Source: Pseudomonas kairouanensis
Lineage (GTDB): Bacteria; Pseudomonadota; Gammaproteobacteria; Pseudomonadales; Pseudomonadaceae
Length of the DNA stretch: 64,000 nucleotides
Assembly: GCF_004682055.1 (NCBI RefSeq)
Contig: NZ_QUZU01000006.1
Location: 1 to 64,000 of the forward strand
Direction of reading: 5' to 3'
The position numbers and the translations under genes are program-made. Within the stretch, counting starts at the first letter, position 1. Each line of letters begins with the position of its first letter. Below the pieces are notes generated by a model. It was not told the origin of the DNA. It ran no database searches and worked only from the letters and a program-made list of their open reading frames with translations. This document shows, piece after piece, positions 55,301-64,000 of the stretch.

Positions 55301-55323
55301 GAAGGGTGTTCCTTGCCTTAAGT

Positions 55324-55423
55324 TGTAGGAGCGGGCTTGCTCGCGAAAACCGTCAACGATCACGCGTAGAGTCTGGGTGAACGTGGTGCTCTGGAGAGCT
55401 TCGCGAGCAAGCTCGCTCCTACA
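55324..55423. repeat. REPIN variant (TGTAGGAGCGGGCTTGCTCG type)
   Basis: Inverted REP pair with TGTAGGAGC in place of TGTGGGAGC, and GCTCGCTCCTACA on the right arm. It lies upstream of the benE-like gene, between divergent genes, a less common REPIN location. Confidence 0.88.
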
Positions 55424-55520
55424 GTGGGAAATCGTGGATTCAAGCCTAAACTCAAACGTAACCACTCATTGCGATACAGCCGAAGCCGCAAACAGCCGTA
55501 CAGTGTGTTGGCGCAATCGG

Positions 55521-55530
55521 TTGTGTACAA
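55521..55530. promoter_or_regulatory. FCD-GntR-type operator TTGTGTACAA
   Basis: TTGT-N2-ACAA palindrome 89 bp upstream of the GntR start and in the shared region with the divergent benE-like gene. A sister site (TTGTATACAA) is upstream of the NCS1 permease at 4729. Likely bound by the adjacent GntR protein. Confidence 0.5.
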
Positions 55531-55618
55531 TGTGCGCTGTTTTTAGGTGATACTTGCCAGCAACCCGTTGTTGCCGTATTACCGTTATTTCGCCGCCGTT
55601 CTCCAAACCCGAGTGCCC

Positions 55619-56383
55619 ATGAACGAACAGTTGCAACCTCTCAAGAAAACCCCGCGAGCTGGCAAGGCCGGTCGCAGCGGCACCCAGGACGATATCGTCT
55701 ATGCGCATATCTTCGAGGCCATCCTCGAACAACGCCTGGCACCCGGTACCAAATTGAGCGAAGAGGCACTGGGCGAAATTTTTGGCGTGAGCCGCACCAT
55801 CATTCGTCGCGCCCTGTCGCGCCTGGCCCATGAAGGCGTGGTGCTGCTGCGGCCCAATCGCGGCGCCGTGGTGGCCAGCCCGAGTGTCGAGGAAGCCCGC
55901 CAGGTGTTCATGGCGCGGCGCCTGGTGGAACGGGCGATCACTGAGTTGGCGGTGCAGCACGCCACGGCCGAGCAACTGGCCGAATTGCGCCAGATGGTCA
56001 ACGACGAACGCGACAGCTTCTCCCGTGGCGACCGGGGTGCCGGTATCCGCCTCTCCGGCGAATTCCACCTCAAGCTGGCCGAGGCGGCGAAGAACGCGCC
56101 GCTGATCAGCTTCCAGCGCAGCCTGGTGTCCCAGACCTCATTGATCATCGCCCAGTACGAAAGCGGCAACCGCTCGCATTGCTCGTACGACGAACACACC
56201 CAGTTGATCGACGCGATCGAAGCGCGGGACGCGGTGTTGGCGGTGGATTTGATGATGCATCACATGGATCACATCGACAGCAAGCTCAACCTCGATGAGG
56301 AGAGTGCTTCGGATGATTTGCATGCGGTGTTTTCGCATTTGCTGCAAACCAAGAAGCCGGGGCGTTCGTCGATCAAACTCTGA
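55619..56383 (+). CDS. GntR/FCD-family transcriptional regulator
   Basis: 254 residues from ATG 55619 (MNEQLQPLKK); the frame continues upstream to 55547 without conserved sequence. The winged helix is YAHIFEAILEQRLAPGTKLS ... FGVSRTIIRRALSRLAHEGVV. The FCD domain has FMARRLVERAITELAV, LSGEFHLKLAEAA and a late His. Its neighbours, a transporter and guanine/xanthine degradation genes, suggest control of purine catabolism. Confidence 0.9.
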   Translation: MNEQLQPLKKTPRAGKAGRSGTQDDIVYAHIFEAILEQRLAPGTKLSEEALGEIFGVSRTIIRRALSRLAHEGVVLLRPNRGAVVASPSVEEARQVFMARRLVERAITELAVQHATAEQLAELRQMVNDERDSFSRGDRGAGIRLSGEFHLKLAEAAKNAPLISFQRSLVSQTSLIIAQYESGNRSHCSYDEHTQLIDAIEARDAVLAVDLMMHHMDHIDSKLNLDEESASDDLHAVFSHLLQTKKPGRSSIKL

Positions 56384-56410
56384 TCGTCCTGACTCACCTG
56401 GGACAAAAAA

Positions 56411-56515
56411 TGTGGGAGGGGCGGTGCGACGATTCGACTTGCTCGCGAAAGCAGTGGATCAGTCAACACATCTATCGACTGATACTCCGCTTTCGCGAGC
56501 AAGCCCGCTCCCACA
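56411..56515. repeat. REPIN with an atypical left arm
   Basis: The right arm is a standard unit (CGCGAGCAAGCCCGCTCCCAC). The left arm carries GGCGGTGCGACGATTCGACT between TGTGGGAG and TTGCTCGCGAA, lengthening it by about 17 bp and abolishing perfect pairing. Confidence 0.85.
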
Positions 56516-56540
56516 TTTGTTTTGGGGTGTGTCTGAAAAA

Positions 56541-57845
56541 TCAGCGCTGATGGACTAGCGCCCCCGCCGCATAAGTCTGCAACACCGTCCGGTCATCCCC
56601 CAGCGTCATCAACACAAACAACGTCTCGGCAATGTTATTGGCCTGCTTCAAGCGATAGCTCAGCAGCGGCGTAGCGTTGTAATCCAGCACCAAAAAGTCC
56701 GCATCCGTACCCGGCTGCAACGTACCGATCTTGTCTTCCAACCGCAGCGCCCGCGCACCGCCCAATGTGGCTAGATACAGCGATTTGAACGGGCTCAGCC
56801 GCGCGCCCTGCAACTGCATCACCTTGTAGGCTTCGTTCAGGGTTTGCAGCAGCGAGAAACTGGTGCCGCCGCCCACGTCCGTACCCAGTCCCACATTCAG
56901 TTTGTGTTTCTCGGCCATCGGCAGGTTGAACAAACCACTGCCGAGGAAGAAGTTCGACGTCGGGCAGAACGCCACCGCCGAGCCGGTTTCCGCCAATCGT
57001 GCGCACTCGTCATCACACAGGTGCACGCCATGGGCAAACACCGAGCGCTCGCCCAGCAGCTTGTAATGGTCGTACACGTCCAGGTAACCCGTTCGCTCAG
57101 GGAACAGCTCTTTTACCCACTCCACTTCCTGCTTGTTCTCGCTGATGTGGGTCTGCATGTACAGGTCCGGGTATTCCCCCAGCAGTTGCCCGGCCAGTGC
57201 CAACTGTTCCGGCGTGCTGGTGGGGGCAAAGCGTGGCGTAACCGCGTAATGCAGGCGGCCTTTGCCGTGCCAGCGCTCGATCAGCGCCTTGCTCTCTTGG
57301 TAGCCGGTTTCGGCGGTGTCGGTGAGGTAGTCGGGCGCGTTGCGGTCCATCATCACCTTGCCGGCGATCATGCGCAGGTCGAGTTTCTCGGCGGCCTCGA
57401 AGAATGAATTCACCGATTGCGGGTGCACGCTGCCGAACACCAGCGCGGTGGTGGTGCCGTTGCGCAGCAGTTCCTTGATGAAGATATCGGCGACTTCCTC
57501 GGCGTGGGCCTTGTCGGCGAACTGGCTTTCGCACGGGAAGGTGTAGGTGTTGAGCCAGTCCAGCAACTGCTCGCCATAAGCGCCGACCATGCCGGTTTGC
57601 GGCAGGTGAATGTGGGTGTCGATCAGGCCGGGGGTGATCAGCGCGTCCTGGTAATGGGTGACTTCGATATCGGCAGGCAGGGTCGGGAGCAAATCACCGG
57701 CATGGCCGACGGCGCTGATCTGGCCGTTTTCGATCACCAGCAGGCCGTCTTCGAAATACTCACAGGAAGCGTCGATGCCCACTTCGGCGGGGTCGGCGAT
57801 GCTGTGCAGGATGGCAGCACGGTAGGCTTTGCGAGTCAAAGGCAT
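56541..57845 (-). CDS. guaD: Guanine deaminase
   Basis: 434-residue amidohydrolase converting guanine to xanthine, the substrate of the adjacent xanthine dehydrogenase. Zn2+ ligands: HIHLPQTG (HxH), HISENK, and Asp in GLGTDVGGGTSFS. PCESQF and HGVHLCDDE are family-typical. The start is ATG 57845 (MPLTRKAYRAAIL). It follows xdhC by 7 bp and is last in the xdhA-xdhB-xdhC-guaD unit. Confidence 0.96.
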   Translation of the reverse strand: MPLTRKAYRAAILHSIADPAEVGIDASCEYFEDGLLVIENGQISAVGHAGDLLPTLPADIEVTHYQDALITPGLIDTHIHLPQTGMVGAYGEQLLDWLNTYTFPCESQFADKAHAEEVADIFIKELLRNGTTTALVFGSVHPQSVNSFFEAAEKLDLRMIAGKVMMDRNAPDYLTDTAETGYQESKALIERWHGKGRLHYAVTPRFAPTSTPEQLALAGQLLGEYPDLYMQTHISENKQEVEWVKELFPERTGYLDVYDHYKLLGERSVFAHGVHLCDDECARLAETGSAVAFCPTSNFFLGSGLFNLPMAEKHKLNVGLGTDVGGGTSFSLLQTLNEAYKVMQLQGARLSPFKSLYLATLGGARALRLEDKIGTLQPGTDADFLVLDYNATPLLSYRLKQANNIAETLFVLMTLGDDRTVLQTYAAGALVHQR

Positions 57846-57852
57846 GGTGGTC

Positions 57853-58710
57853 TCAGTTCTTGGCAAAAGAAGAAGTGGCTTGGCTGCGGCGTGAAGCCGG
57901 CAGCAGTTTGGCAATGGGTTCGGCATTGGCTGTGTGCTGGCCGAAATTGGCGTTGTAGGTGGCGATGATTTCGCCGGCGATGGAGATGGCGATCTCCACC
58001 GGCAATTTGCCCTTCACCTCGGTGAGGCCCATGGGGCAGCGCATGCGTTGCAGCTGTGCGGCGTCGAAACCTCGGTCACGCAGGCGGTGTTCGAACTTGA
58101 CGCGCTTGGTCTTGGAGCCGATCAGGCCGAAGTAGGTGAAGTCATTGCGCTTGAGCAGGGCGGCGGTGAGTTCCAGGTCCAGCGCGTGATTGTGGGTCAT
58201 GACGATGCAGTAACTGCCCGCTGGCAGGTCGGCAATTTCATCCACCGGCTCTTCGCTGACGATTTTACGCACGCCTTGGGGGATATGTTCTGGAAACTCC
58301 TGTTCGCGCGAATCGATCCAGCGCACCCGGCACGGCAGGCTTGCCAGCAGCGGCACCAGCGCGCGACCGACGTGGCCGGCGCCAAACACCGCGATCTGCG
58401 CCTGTACCTGGCCCATGGGTTCGAACAGCAGCACGGTCACGCCGCCGCAGCACTGGCCCAGGCTGGCACCGAGGCTGAAGCGCTCCAGGTGGGTGCTCTG
58501 CTGGCCACGCACGAGCATGTCGCGGGCGATCTGCATCGCCTTGTATTCCAGGTGCCCGCCGCCGATGGTGTCGAAGCTCTGGGCGGCGCTGATGACCATC
58601 TTGGAACCGGCGTTGCGCGGGGTTGAGCCGAGTTCTTCGATGATGGTCACCAGTACGCAGGGTTCGCCGCTGGTTTGCAGGTGGGCGAGGGCGCTGAGCC
58701 AATTGTTCAT
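57853..58710 (-). CDS. xdhC: Xanthine dehydrogenase accessory protein XdhC
   Basis: 285 residues. The N-terminal XdhC/CoxI domain (VLVTIIEELGSTPRNAGSKMVI, and CCGGVTVLLFEP) and the C-terminal Rossmann-like part (IAVFGAGHVGRALVPLLASL, YFGLIGSKTKRVKFEHRL) are present. It loads sulfurated molybdenum cofactor into XdhB. The start is ATG 58710; the upstream open frame runs into the REP pair. Confidence 0.95.
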   Translation of the reverse strand: MNNWLSALAHLQTSGEPCVLVTIIEELGSTPRNAGSKMVISAAQSFDTIGGGHLEYKAMQIARDMLVRGQQSTHLERFSLGASLGQCCGGVTVLLFEPMGQVQAQIAVFGAGHVGRALVPLLASLPCRVRWIDSREQEFPEHIPQGVRKIVSEEPVDEIADLPAGSYCIVMTHNHALDLELTAALLKRNDFTYFGLIGSKTKRVKFEHRLRDRGFDAAQLQRMRCPMGLTEVKGKLPVEIAISIAGEIIATYNANFGQHTANAEPIAKLLPASRRSQATSSFAKN

Positions 58711-58744
58711 GTCTACCTCAACATCTCTGTTGTCAGTTCGTCCG

Positions 58745-58821
58745 TCTTCGCGAGCAAGCCCGCTCCCACACTCGAATGTATTCACAAATCGAAATGTGGG
58801 AGCGGGCTTGCTCGCGAAGGC
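58745..58821. repeat. REP pair between xdhC and xdhB, reversed order
   Basis: CGCGAGCAAGCCCGCTCCCA followed by TGTGGGAGCGGGCTTGCTCG, so the units face outward. It lies inside the xdh operon and may uncouple xdhC-guaD from xdhAB at the mRNA level. Confidence 0.92.
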
Positions 58822-58833
58822 AGCACCTCGGTC

Positions 58834-61233
58834 TTAGAGCGAAGCCATCTCGGTGTCAGCCTCAACCACCTTCGCAACACTCATCTGCCGCATCTGCTCA
58901 CACCCCCACAACACCCGCTCCGGTGTCGCTGGCGCATCGATCTTCGGCTGATGGCGATAACCACCCAGGCTCGCCACCGCATCCTTGATCGCACACCACG
59001 AGGCGATCCCCAGCATGAATGGCGGCTCACCCACGGCCTTGGAATGGAAGACGGTGTCTTCCGGGTTCTTGCGGTTCTCCACCAGCTTCACCCGCAAATC
59101 CAGCGGCATATCGGCAACGGCGGGGATCTTGTAGCTGGCCGGGCCATTGGTCATCAGCTTGCCCTTGTTGTTCCACACCAGCTCTTCCATGGTCAGCCAG
59201 CCCATGCCCTGGATAAACCCCCCTTCCACCTGGCCGATATCGATGGCCGGGTTCAGCGAGGCGCCCACGTCGTGGAGGATGTCGGTGCGCAGCATTTTGT
59301 ATTCGCCGGTCAGCGTGTCGACGATCACCTCGCAGCACGCCGCGCCGAACGCGAAGTAGTAGAACGGCCGCCCACGGGATTGGCTGCGGTCGTAGAAGAT
59401 TTTCGGGGTCTTGTAGAACCCGGTGCTGGAGAGCGACACCTGGGCGAAATACGCCTGCTGGATCAGCGCCTCAAACGTGAGGATCTGGTCACGCACTCGC
59501 ACATGGCCGTTGTGAAATTCCACATCCGCTTCGCTCACATCGAACTTGCGCGCGGCAAATTCCACCAGGCGCTGCTTGATGGTTTCGGCGGCATTCTGCG
59601 CGGCCTTGCCATTCAGGTCGGCACCGCTGGAGGCAGCGGTTGGCGAGGTGTTGGGCACCTTGTCGGTGTTGGTGGCAGTGATCTGTACGCGGTCGATGTC
59701 CACCTGGAACACTTCGGCCACCACCTGCGCGACCTTGGTGTTCAAGCCCTGGCCCATCTCGGTGCCGCCGTGGTTGAGGTGGATACTGCCGTCGGTGTAG
59801 ATGTGGATCAAGGCGCCTGCCTGGTTGAGGAAGCTGGCGGTAAACGAAATGCCGAATTTTACCGGTGTCAGCGCCAGGCCTTTTTTCAGGATCGGGCTGT
59901 GGGCGTTGTACAGGCGGATCGCTTCGCGGCGCTCGGCGTATTGGCTGCTGGCCTCAAGCTCGGCGGTCATCTCTTCGAGCATGTTGTGCTCGACGGTCTG
60001 GTAATAGTGGGTGACGTTGCGCTCGGTCTTGCCGTAGTAGTTGGCCTTGCGCACCGCCAGCGGATCCAGCGCCAGGTGGCGGGCGATAGCGTCCATCACT
60101 TCCTCGATGGCGACCATGCCTTGCGGGCCGCCGAAGCCACGGTAGGCGGTATTGGAGGCGGTGTTGGTCTTGCAGCGATGCCCGTTGACCGTGGCGTCGC
60201 CCAGGTAATACGAGTTGTCGGCGTGGAACATGGCACGGTCGACGATCGAGTTGGACAGGTCCGGCGAGCAACCGCAGTTACCCGCGAGGTCCAGGTTGAT
60301 CCCGTGCAAGCGGCCGGTGTCGTCAAAGCCCACGTCGTATTCGATATAGAAGGGGTGGCGCTTGCCGGTCATCAGCATGTCTTCCACACGCGGCAAGCGC
60401 ATCTTGGTCGGCTGGCCGGTGAGGCGCGCCACCACGGCGCACAGGCAGGCGGGGCTGGCGGCCTGGGTTTCCTTGCCGCCAAAACCACCGCCCATGCGGC
60501 GCATGTCCACCACGATTTTATTCATCGACACGTCCAGCACTTCGGCCACCAGTTTCTGCACTTCGGTGGGGTTTTGCGTGGAGCAGTAGACGATCATGCC
60601 GCCGTCTTCGGTGGGCATTACCGAGGAGATCTGGGTTTCCAGGTAGAAGTGTTCCTGGCCACCGATATGCAGGGTGCCCTGGATGCGGTTTTTGGCGCTC
60701 GCCAGTGCGCTTGCCGAATCACCGCGCTGATGGGTATGGCTGTCGAGCACGAAGTGTTTTTTGCGAAAGGCCTCGACCACGTCCAGCACCGGTTCCAGGT
60801 CTTCGTATTCGATCACCGCTGCCATGGCGGCTTTGCGTGCGGTGTCCAGGTCCCGCGCGGCCACGGCCAGCACCACTTGGCCAACGAACTGTACGGTGTC
60901 GATGGCCAGCAACGGGTCGCCGGGCATCAGCGGGCCGATGTCTTTCAGGCCTGGCACGTCTTCGTGGGTGATGGCGATACGTACGCCTTCAAAGGCGTAG
61001 CAGGGCGCTGTGTCGATGCTGATGATCCGGGCGTGGGCGCGGTCAGACATGCGTGCATACAGGTGCAGTTGATTGGGGAATTCCAGGCGGTCATCGATGT
61101 ACTGCGCCTCGCCGGATACGTGTTTGGCGGCGCTGTCATGCTTGACGCTGCGGCCCACGCCCGAGGTGAGGTCCTGGGCGAACAGCTCGGCCAGCTCGGC
61201 CTGGGTTTTAACGACGGCGTGATGGTTAGACAT
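58834..61233 (-). CDS. xdhB: Xanthine dehydrogenase molybdopterin subunit
   Basis: 799-residue large subunit. Molybdopterin-binding motifs are GGGFGGKETQA, AYRGFGGPQGM, HLNHGGTEMGQGLNTK and the catalytic Glu in VGEPPFMLG. With XdhA it oxidises hypoxanthine and xanthine to urate. It overlaps the xdhA stop by 8 bp. Long plus-strand open frames across it are antisense artefacts of GC bias. Confidence 0.97.
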   Translation of the reverse strand: MSNHHAVVKTQAELAELFAQDLTSGVGRSVKHDSAAKHVSGEAQYIDDRLEFPNQLHLYARMSDRAHARIISIDTAPCYAFEGVRIAITHEDVPGLKDIGPLMPGDPLLAIDTVQFVGQVVLAVAARDLDTARKAAMAAVIEYEDLEPVLDVVEAFRKKHFVLDSHTHQRGDSASALASAKNRIQGTLHIGGQEHFYLETQISSVMPTEDGGMIVYCSTQNPTEVQKLVAEVLDVSMNKIVVDMRRMGGGFGGKETQAASPACLCAVVARLTGQPTKMRLPRVEDMLMTGKRHPFYIEYDVGFDDTGRLHGINLDLAGNCGCSPDLSNSIVDRAMFHADNSYYLGDATVNGHRCKTNTASNTAYRGFGGPQGMVAIEEVMDAIARHLALDPLAVRKANYYGKTERNVTHYYQTVEHNMLEEMTAELEASSQYAERREAIRLYNAHSPILKKGLALTPVKFGISFTASFLNQAGALIHIYTDGSIHLNHGGTEMGQGLNTKVAQVVAEVFQVDIDRVQITATNTDKVPNTSPTAASSGADLNGKAAQNAAETIKQRLVEFAARKFDVSEADVEFHNGHVRVRDQILTFEALIQQAYFAQVSLSSTGFYKTPKIFYDRSQSRGRPFYYFAFGAACCEVIVDTLTGEYKMLRTDILHDVGASLNPAIDIGQVEGGFIQGMGWLTMEELVWNNKGKLMTNGPASYKIPAVADMPLDLRVKLVENRKNPEDTVFHSKAVGEPPFMLGIASWCAIKDAVASLGGYRHQPKIDAPATPERVLWGCEQMRQMSVAKVVEADTEMASL

Positions 61234-62674
61234 AAGCGGTCACCCGAGTCTCGATGTGTGGCGTTTGCAACTCGATAAAGTACTTGCGCAGCAGGTTCTG
61301 CGCGCTGAGCAGGCGGTATTCCTTGCTGGCGCGGAAGTCCGACAGCGGGGTGAAATCCTCGGCCAGGGCCGCGCAGGCTTTTTCCACGGTGGCGGCGTTC
61401 CAGGTGGCGCCGACCAGCACGGCTTCGCAGCTTTTTGCGCGTTTTGGCGTAGCGGCCATGCCCCCGAAGGCCACGCGGGCCTCGCTGATCACACCGTTGT
61501 CGATCTTCAAGTTGAACGCGGCGCACACGGCGGAAATATCGTCGTCCAGGCGCTTGGACACCTTGTAGGCACGGAACAGTGTGTGGCCCTTGGGCACGAT
61601 GATCTTCTCGATGAACTCACTGTCCTGGCGCGCGGTGACGCGGTAGTCGATGAAGTAGTCCTCCAGCGCCAGGGTGCGTCTCACATCGCCCTTGCACAGC
61701 ACGATCTGCGCGCCCAGGGCGATCAGCAGTGGCGGCGAGTCGCCAATCGGCGAGGCATTGCCGATATTGCCGCCCAGGGTGCCCTGGTTGCGGATCTGCA
61801 GGGACGCGAAGCGGTGCAGCAAGTCGCCGAAGTCCGGGTATTCGTGGTGCAGCGCGGTGTAGCAGTCGGACAGGGCAGTGGCGGCGCCGATTTCCAGGCG
61901 GTCGTCGAAGGCTTCGATGCGCTTCATCTCGGCGATATTGCCCACGTAGATCATCACCGGCAGGGTGCGGTGGAACTGGGTGACTTCCAGCGCCAGGTCG
62001 GTGCCGCCGGCCAGCAGGCGGGCTTGGGGGTAGGCGTCGTAGAGGTCGGCCAGGTCGGCGACGGTGAGGGGCACCAGGCAGCGCTTGTCGCCGCTGTTGA
62101 GTTCACCGGTCTGGGTCGGCGCGATGGCTTTGAGGCGCGCGATGGTCTGGGCCTCGCGGCTGTCGAATTGGTCCGCAGGCTTGTTGCAGCAGGCCTGTTC
62201 GGCAGCGGCGAGGATCGGGCGATAACCGGTGCAGCGGCACAGGTTGCCGGCCAGGGCTTCGTGGGCTTTTTGGCTGTCGGGGGCGTCGCTGTTCTTTTGC
62301 AGGGCAAACAACGACATCACAAAACCTGGGGTGCAAAAACCGCATTGAGAGCCGTGGCACTCCACCATGGCCTGTTGCACGCTGTGCAGTTGGCCCTGGT
62401 GCTTGAGGTCTTCGACGCTGATCAATTGCTTGCCGTGCAGGGACGAGACAAAGGTCAGGCACGAGTTGAGGCTGCGATATCGAATCTGCTCGATGCCCTG
62501 CTCATCGACGTGCAACTCGCCGACCACCACGGTGCACGCACCGCAGTCGCCGCTGGCGCAGCCTTCCTTGGTGCCGGATTTGCCCAAGTGCTCACGCAAA
62601 TAGTTGAGCACGGTGAGGTTGGGGTCCAGGGCGTGCTCGCTACGGAGTTCCTGGTTAAGTAAAAACTGGATCAC
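61226..62674 (-). CDS. xdhA: Xanthine dehydrogenase FeS/FAD subunit
   Basis: 482-residue small subunit. The first 2Fe-2S site is CASGDCGACTVV, the second CGFCTPGF ... CRCTGYRPI. The FAD domain is LLAGGTDLALEVTQ and LGGNIGNASPIGDSPP. It passes electrons from XdhB to NAD+. It is first gene of the purine operon, divergent from a GntR regulator 280 bp away. Confidence 0.97.
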   Translation of the reverse strand: MIQFLLNQELRSEHALDPNLTVLNYLREHLGKSGTKEGCASGDCGACTVVVGELHVDEQGIEQIRYRSLNSCLTFVSSLHGKQLISVEDLKHQGQLHSVQQAMVECHGSQCGFCTPGFVMSLFALQKNSDAPDSQKAHEALAGNLCRCTGYRPILAAAEQACCNKPADQFDSREAQTIARLKAIAPTQTGELNSGDKRCLVPLTVADLADLYDAYPQARLLAGGTDLALEVTQFHRTLPVMIYVGNIAEMKRIEAFDDRLEIGAATALSDCYTALHHEYPDFGDLLHRFASLQIRNQGTLGGNIGNASPIGDSPPLLIALGAQIVLCKGDVRRTLALEDYFIDYRVTARQDSEFIEKIIVPKGHTLFRAYKVSKRLDDDISAVCAAFNLKIDNGVISEARVAFGGMAATPKRAKSCEAVLVGATWNAATVEKACAALAEDFTPLSDFRASKEYRLLSAQNLLRKYFIELQTPHIETRVTAYV

Positions 62675-62851
62675 GGAAGGCCTCGCAGACTCATTATTGT
62701 TGTTAACCGCTTTGCGCCGAATCTAGTCATGTCTGACTTTTCGGTCAACGATTTTCTGACCTAAGGGTCAAGAAAATGCAGTCGCAACACTTTCAATTAT
62801 GGTCCAGTCTTCTGGAACCGGCGTTTTCAGGGGCTTTTGACTGTTGAGCGT

Positions 62852-62867
62852 TGCTTATTCCGTGCCA
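62852..62867 (-). promoter_or_regulatory. Weak sigma-54-like site upstream of xdhA
   Basis: Minus strand TGGCACGGAATAAGCA has a perfect -24 box and GG-N10-GC spacing, but AAGCA replaces the TTGCW -12 box. It lies 178 bp upstream of the xdhA start. Purine use as nitrogen source would fit; the -12 deviation keeps confidence low. Confidence 0.3.
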
Positions 62868-62954
62868 AATTCGCCACGGTGGGCGTAGCGCCATCAGCGG
62901 GCCAATGCGCTACACTGCCGCGCTTGTACCGATAGAAGATTTTGAAGGGAAAAC

Positions 62955-63614
62955 ATGACGTTCAAGGCGCCGGACAGTCTCGCCGAGCAAATCGCTCACC
63001 ACCTCGCCGAACGCATCATTCGCGGCGAGCTCAAGCCTGGGGAGCGGATCCAGGAGCAAAAGGTCACGCTGGCACTCAATGTCAGCCGTGGTTCCGTGCG
63101 CGAAGCCTTGTTGATCCTTGAACGGCGCCACCTGATCGCGATCCTGCCGCGCCGGGGCGCCCACGTTACCGAACTTACCGCGCATAAGGTGCAGAGCCTG
63201 TGCACGCTGATGGGCGAGCTGTACATTCTGCTGGGCAATGCGGTTGCCGAAGGCTGGCAGACCCAGGCGGATATGGCGCCGTTCGTGCAAATCCAGCAGC
63301 GCCTTGTGGGCAACTTCGAACGCCAGGACATCCGCGCCTTTGTCGAAGAGTGCTTCAACGTGATGCGCGCCGCGTACCCCTTCGCCAATAACCCGTACCT
63401 GCAGGAAACCGTCGAGAACCTGCAGCCGGCGATGAATCGTGCCTATTACCTGGCCCTGGATCAGCGCAAGGCTTCCATGAGCGAATACCTGGCGCTCTTC
63501 GAGCAACTGCTCGCCGCCGTACTCGCCCGTGACCTGCCGCAGATCCGCTACGTGCTGTCCAACTATGGCCAGCGCAGTTGCGAACTGGTCATCGCTGCGT
63601 TGGCGGACGCCTAA
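62955..63614 (+). CDS. GntR-family transcriptional regulator
   Basis: 219 residues, GAAGGGA before the ATG. The winged helix is [25 protein letters not shown] ... [20 protein letters not shown], followed by an FCD-type helical ligand domain ([20 protein letters not shown]). It is divergent from xdhA, suggesting it controls the xanthine dehydrogenase operon. It lies 2 bp before smc but is probably transcribed separately under low repression. Confidence 0.92.
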   Translation: MTFKAPDSLAEQIAHHLAERIIRGELKPGERIQEQKVTLALNVSRGSVREALLILERRHLIAILPRRGAHVTELTAHKVQSLCTLMGELYILLGNAVAEGWQTQADMAPFVQIQQRLVGNFERQDIRAFVEECFNVMRAAYPFANNPYLQETVENLQPAMNRAYYLALDQRKASMSEYLALFEQLLAAVLARDLPQIRYVLSNYGQRSCELVIAALADA

Positions 63615-63616
63615 AC

Positions 63617-64000
63617 GTGCGGCTCAAGTGCATCAAACTGGCGGGGTTCAAATCCTTCGTCGACCCGACCACGGTGAACTTCCCCAGTAACATGGCGGCA
63701 GTGGTGGGGCCCAATGGCTGCGGTAAGTCGAACATCATCGACGCCGTACGCTGGGTGATGGGCGAGAGCTCGGCCAAAAACCTGCGTGGCGAGTCGATGA
63801 CCGACGTCATCTTCAACGGCTCCACCAGTCGCAAGCCGGTGAGCCAGGCCAGTATCGAGCTGGTGTTCGATAACTCCGATGGCACCTTGATTGGCGAATA
63901 CGCGGCCTACGCCGAAATCTCCATTCGCCGCAAAGTGACCCGCGACAGCCAGAACAGCTACTTCCTCAACGGCACCAAGTGTCGCCGTCGGGACATCACC
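63617..64000 (+). CDS. smc: Chromosome segregation protein SMC, N-terminal part (cut by window edge)
   Basis: First 128 residues from a GTG start 2 bp after the GntR stop. The ATPase head is unmistakable: [20 protein letters not shown], Walker [30 protein letters not shown] and the hinge-proximal strand [21 protein letters not shown] is a condensin that organises and segregates the chromosome. The frame runs off the window, so no truncation is implied. Confidence 0.96.
   Translation, partial: MRLKCIKLAGFKSFVDPTTVNFPSNMAAVVGPNGCGKSNIIDAVRWVMGESSAKNLRGESMTDVIFNGSTSRKPVSQASIELVFDNSDGTLIGEYAAYAEISIRRKVTRDSQNSYFLNGTKCRRRDIT

Noticed and set aside
432..58821. Repeated GC-rich palindromes as a CRISPR array or mobile-element ends
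   Set aside because: Units are scattered singly or in inverted pairs between genes, without regular spacers; they match Pseudomonas REP/REPIN structure.
58675..61278. 867-residue plus-strand open frame across xdhB
   Set aside because: It is antisense to a fully recognisable xdhB with intact cofactor motifs; the His/Val/Gln-rich composition is typical of a GC-bias shadow.

Overview
The window looks like chromosome of a Pseudomonas of the fluorescens group. The evidence is the ppsR-ppsA / rraA-cmaX-crfX-cmpX-sigX-oprF-cobA gene order, GC-rich codon use, and about fifteen Pseudomonas-type REP/REPIN palindromes. These fall into two families, one with a GAGCGGGCTTGCTCGCGAA core and one with a GAGGGGGCTTGCTCCCGAT core. 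No tRNA, rRNA, insertion sequence, prophage or CRISPR array was seen. The gene at each window edge (a HAD hydrolase on the left, smc on the right) is cut by the boundary.

Layout. 1-11.4 kb: HAD hydrolase end, SDR/LysR pair, a racemase-like protein plus NCS1 permease with a possible sigma-54 promoter, cysH and thrH divergent, pabB, and a three-gene ATP-grasp / 7TM / retropepsin-like operon. 11.6-20.1 kb: a complete 2-methylcitrate (propionate) operon, GntR-prpB-prpC-acnD-prpF-prpD, with a 12-bp palindromic operator. 20.2-27.3 kb: the most unusual region. A compact minus-strand operon encodes an EamA exporter, a single polypeptide joining JAMM peptidase, ubiquitin-like sulfur carrier, E1/MoeB and rhodanese, a cysteine synthase homologue, a serine acetyltransferase with an extra C-terminal domain, and an AlaX-type tRNA editing protein. 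A MocR regulator is divergent. This reads as a self-contained, sulfur-carrier-dependent cysteine (or cysteine-like thiol) synthesis and export module.

27.4-36.6 kb: ppsR/ppsA, an alpha/beta hydrolase, rraA, and the cell-envelope stress set cmaX-crfX-cmpX-sigX-oprF. 36.6-42.3 kb: nitrate control and uptake, nasS-nasT, an ANTAR-type leader with terminator, nasA, a PP2C/protein-kinase fusion and cobA. The nirB-nirD-nasC genes expected between kinase and cobA are absent. 42.5-45.0 kb: an isolated trio (type III secretin, HilA-like regulator, IagB-like lytic transglycosylase) with no other injectisome genes, probably a remnant or an orphan. 45.1-54.1 kb: housekeeping genes pyrD, rmf, rlmKL, a CHASE/PAS/GGDEF diguanylate cyclase, dacB and yggL. 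54.1-63.6 kb: purine/xanthine catabolism, benE-like transporter, GntR, guaD, xdhC, xdhB, xdhA and a second GntR. The start of smc follows.

Gene starts were chosen from family length, visible Shine-Dalgarno sequences and neighbour overlap. No searches could be run, so functions rest on recognisable motifs and remembered gene orders.
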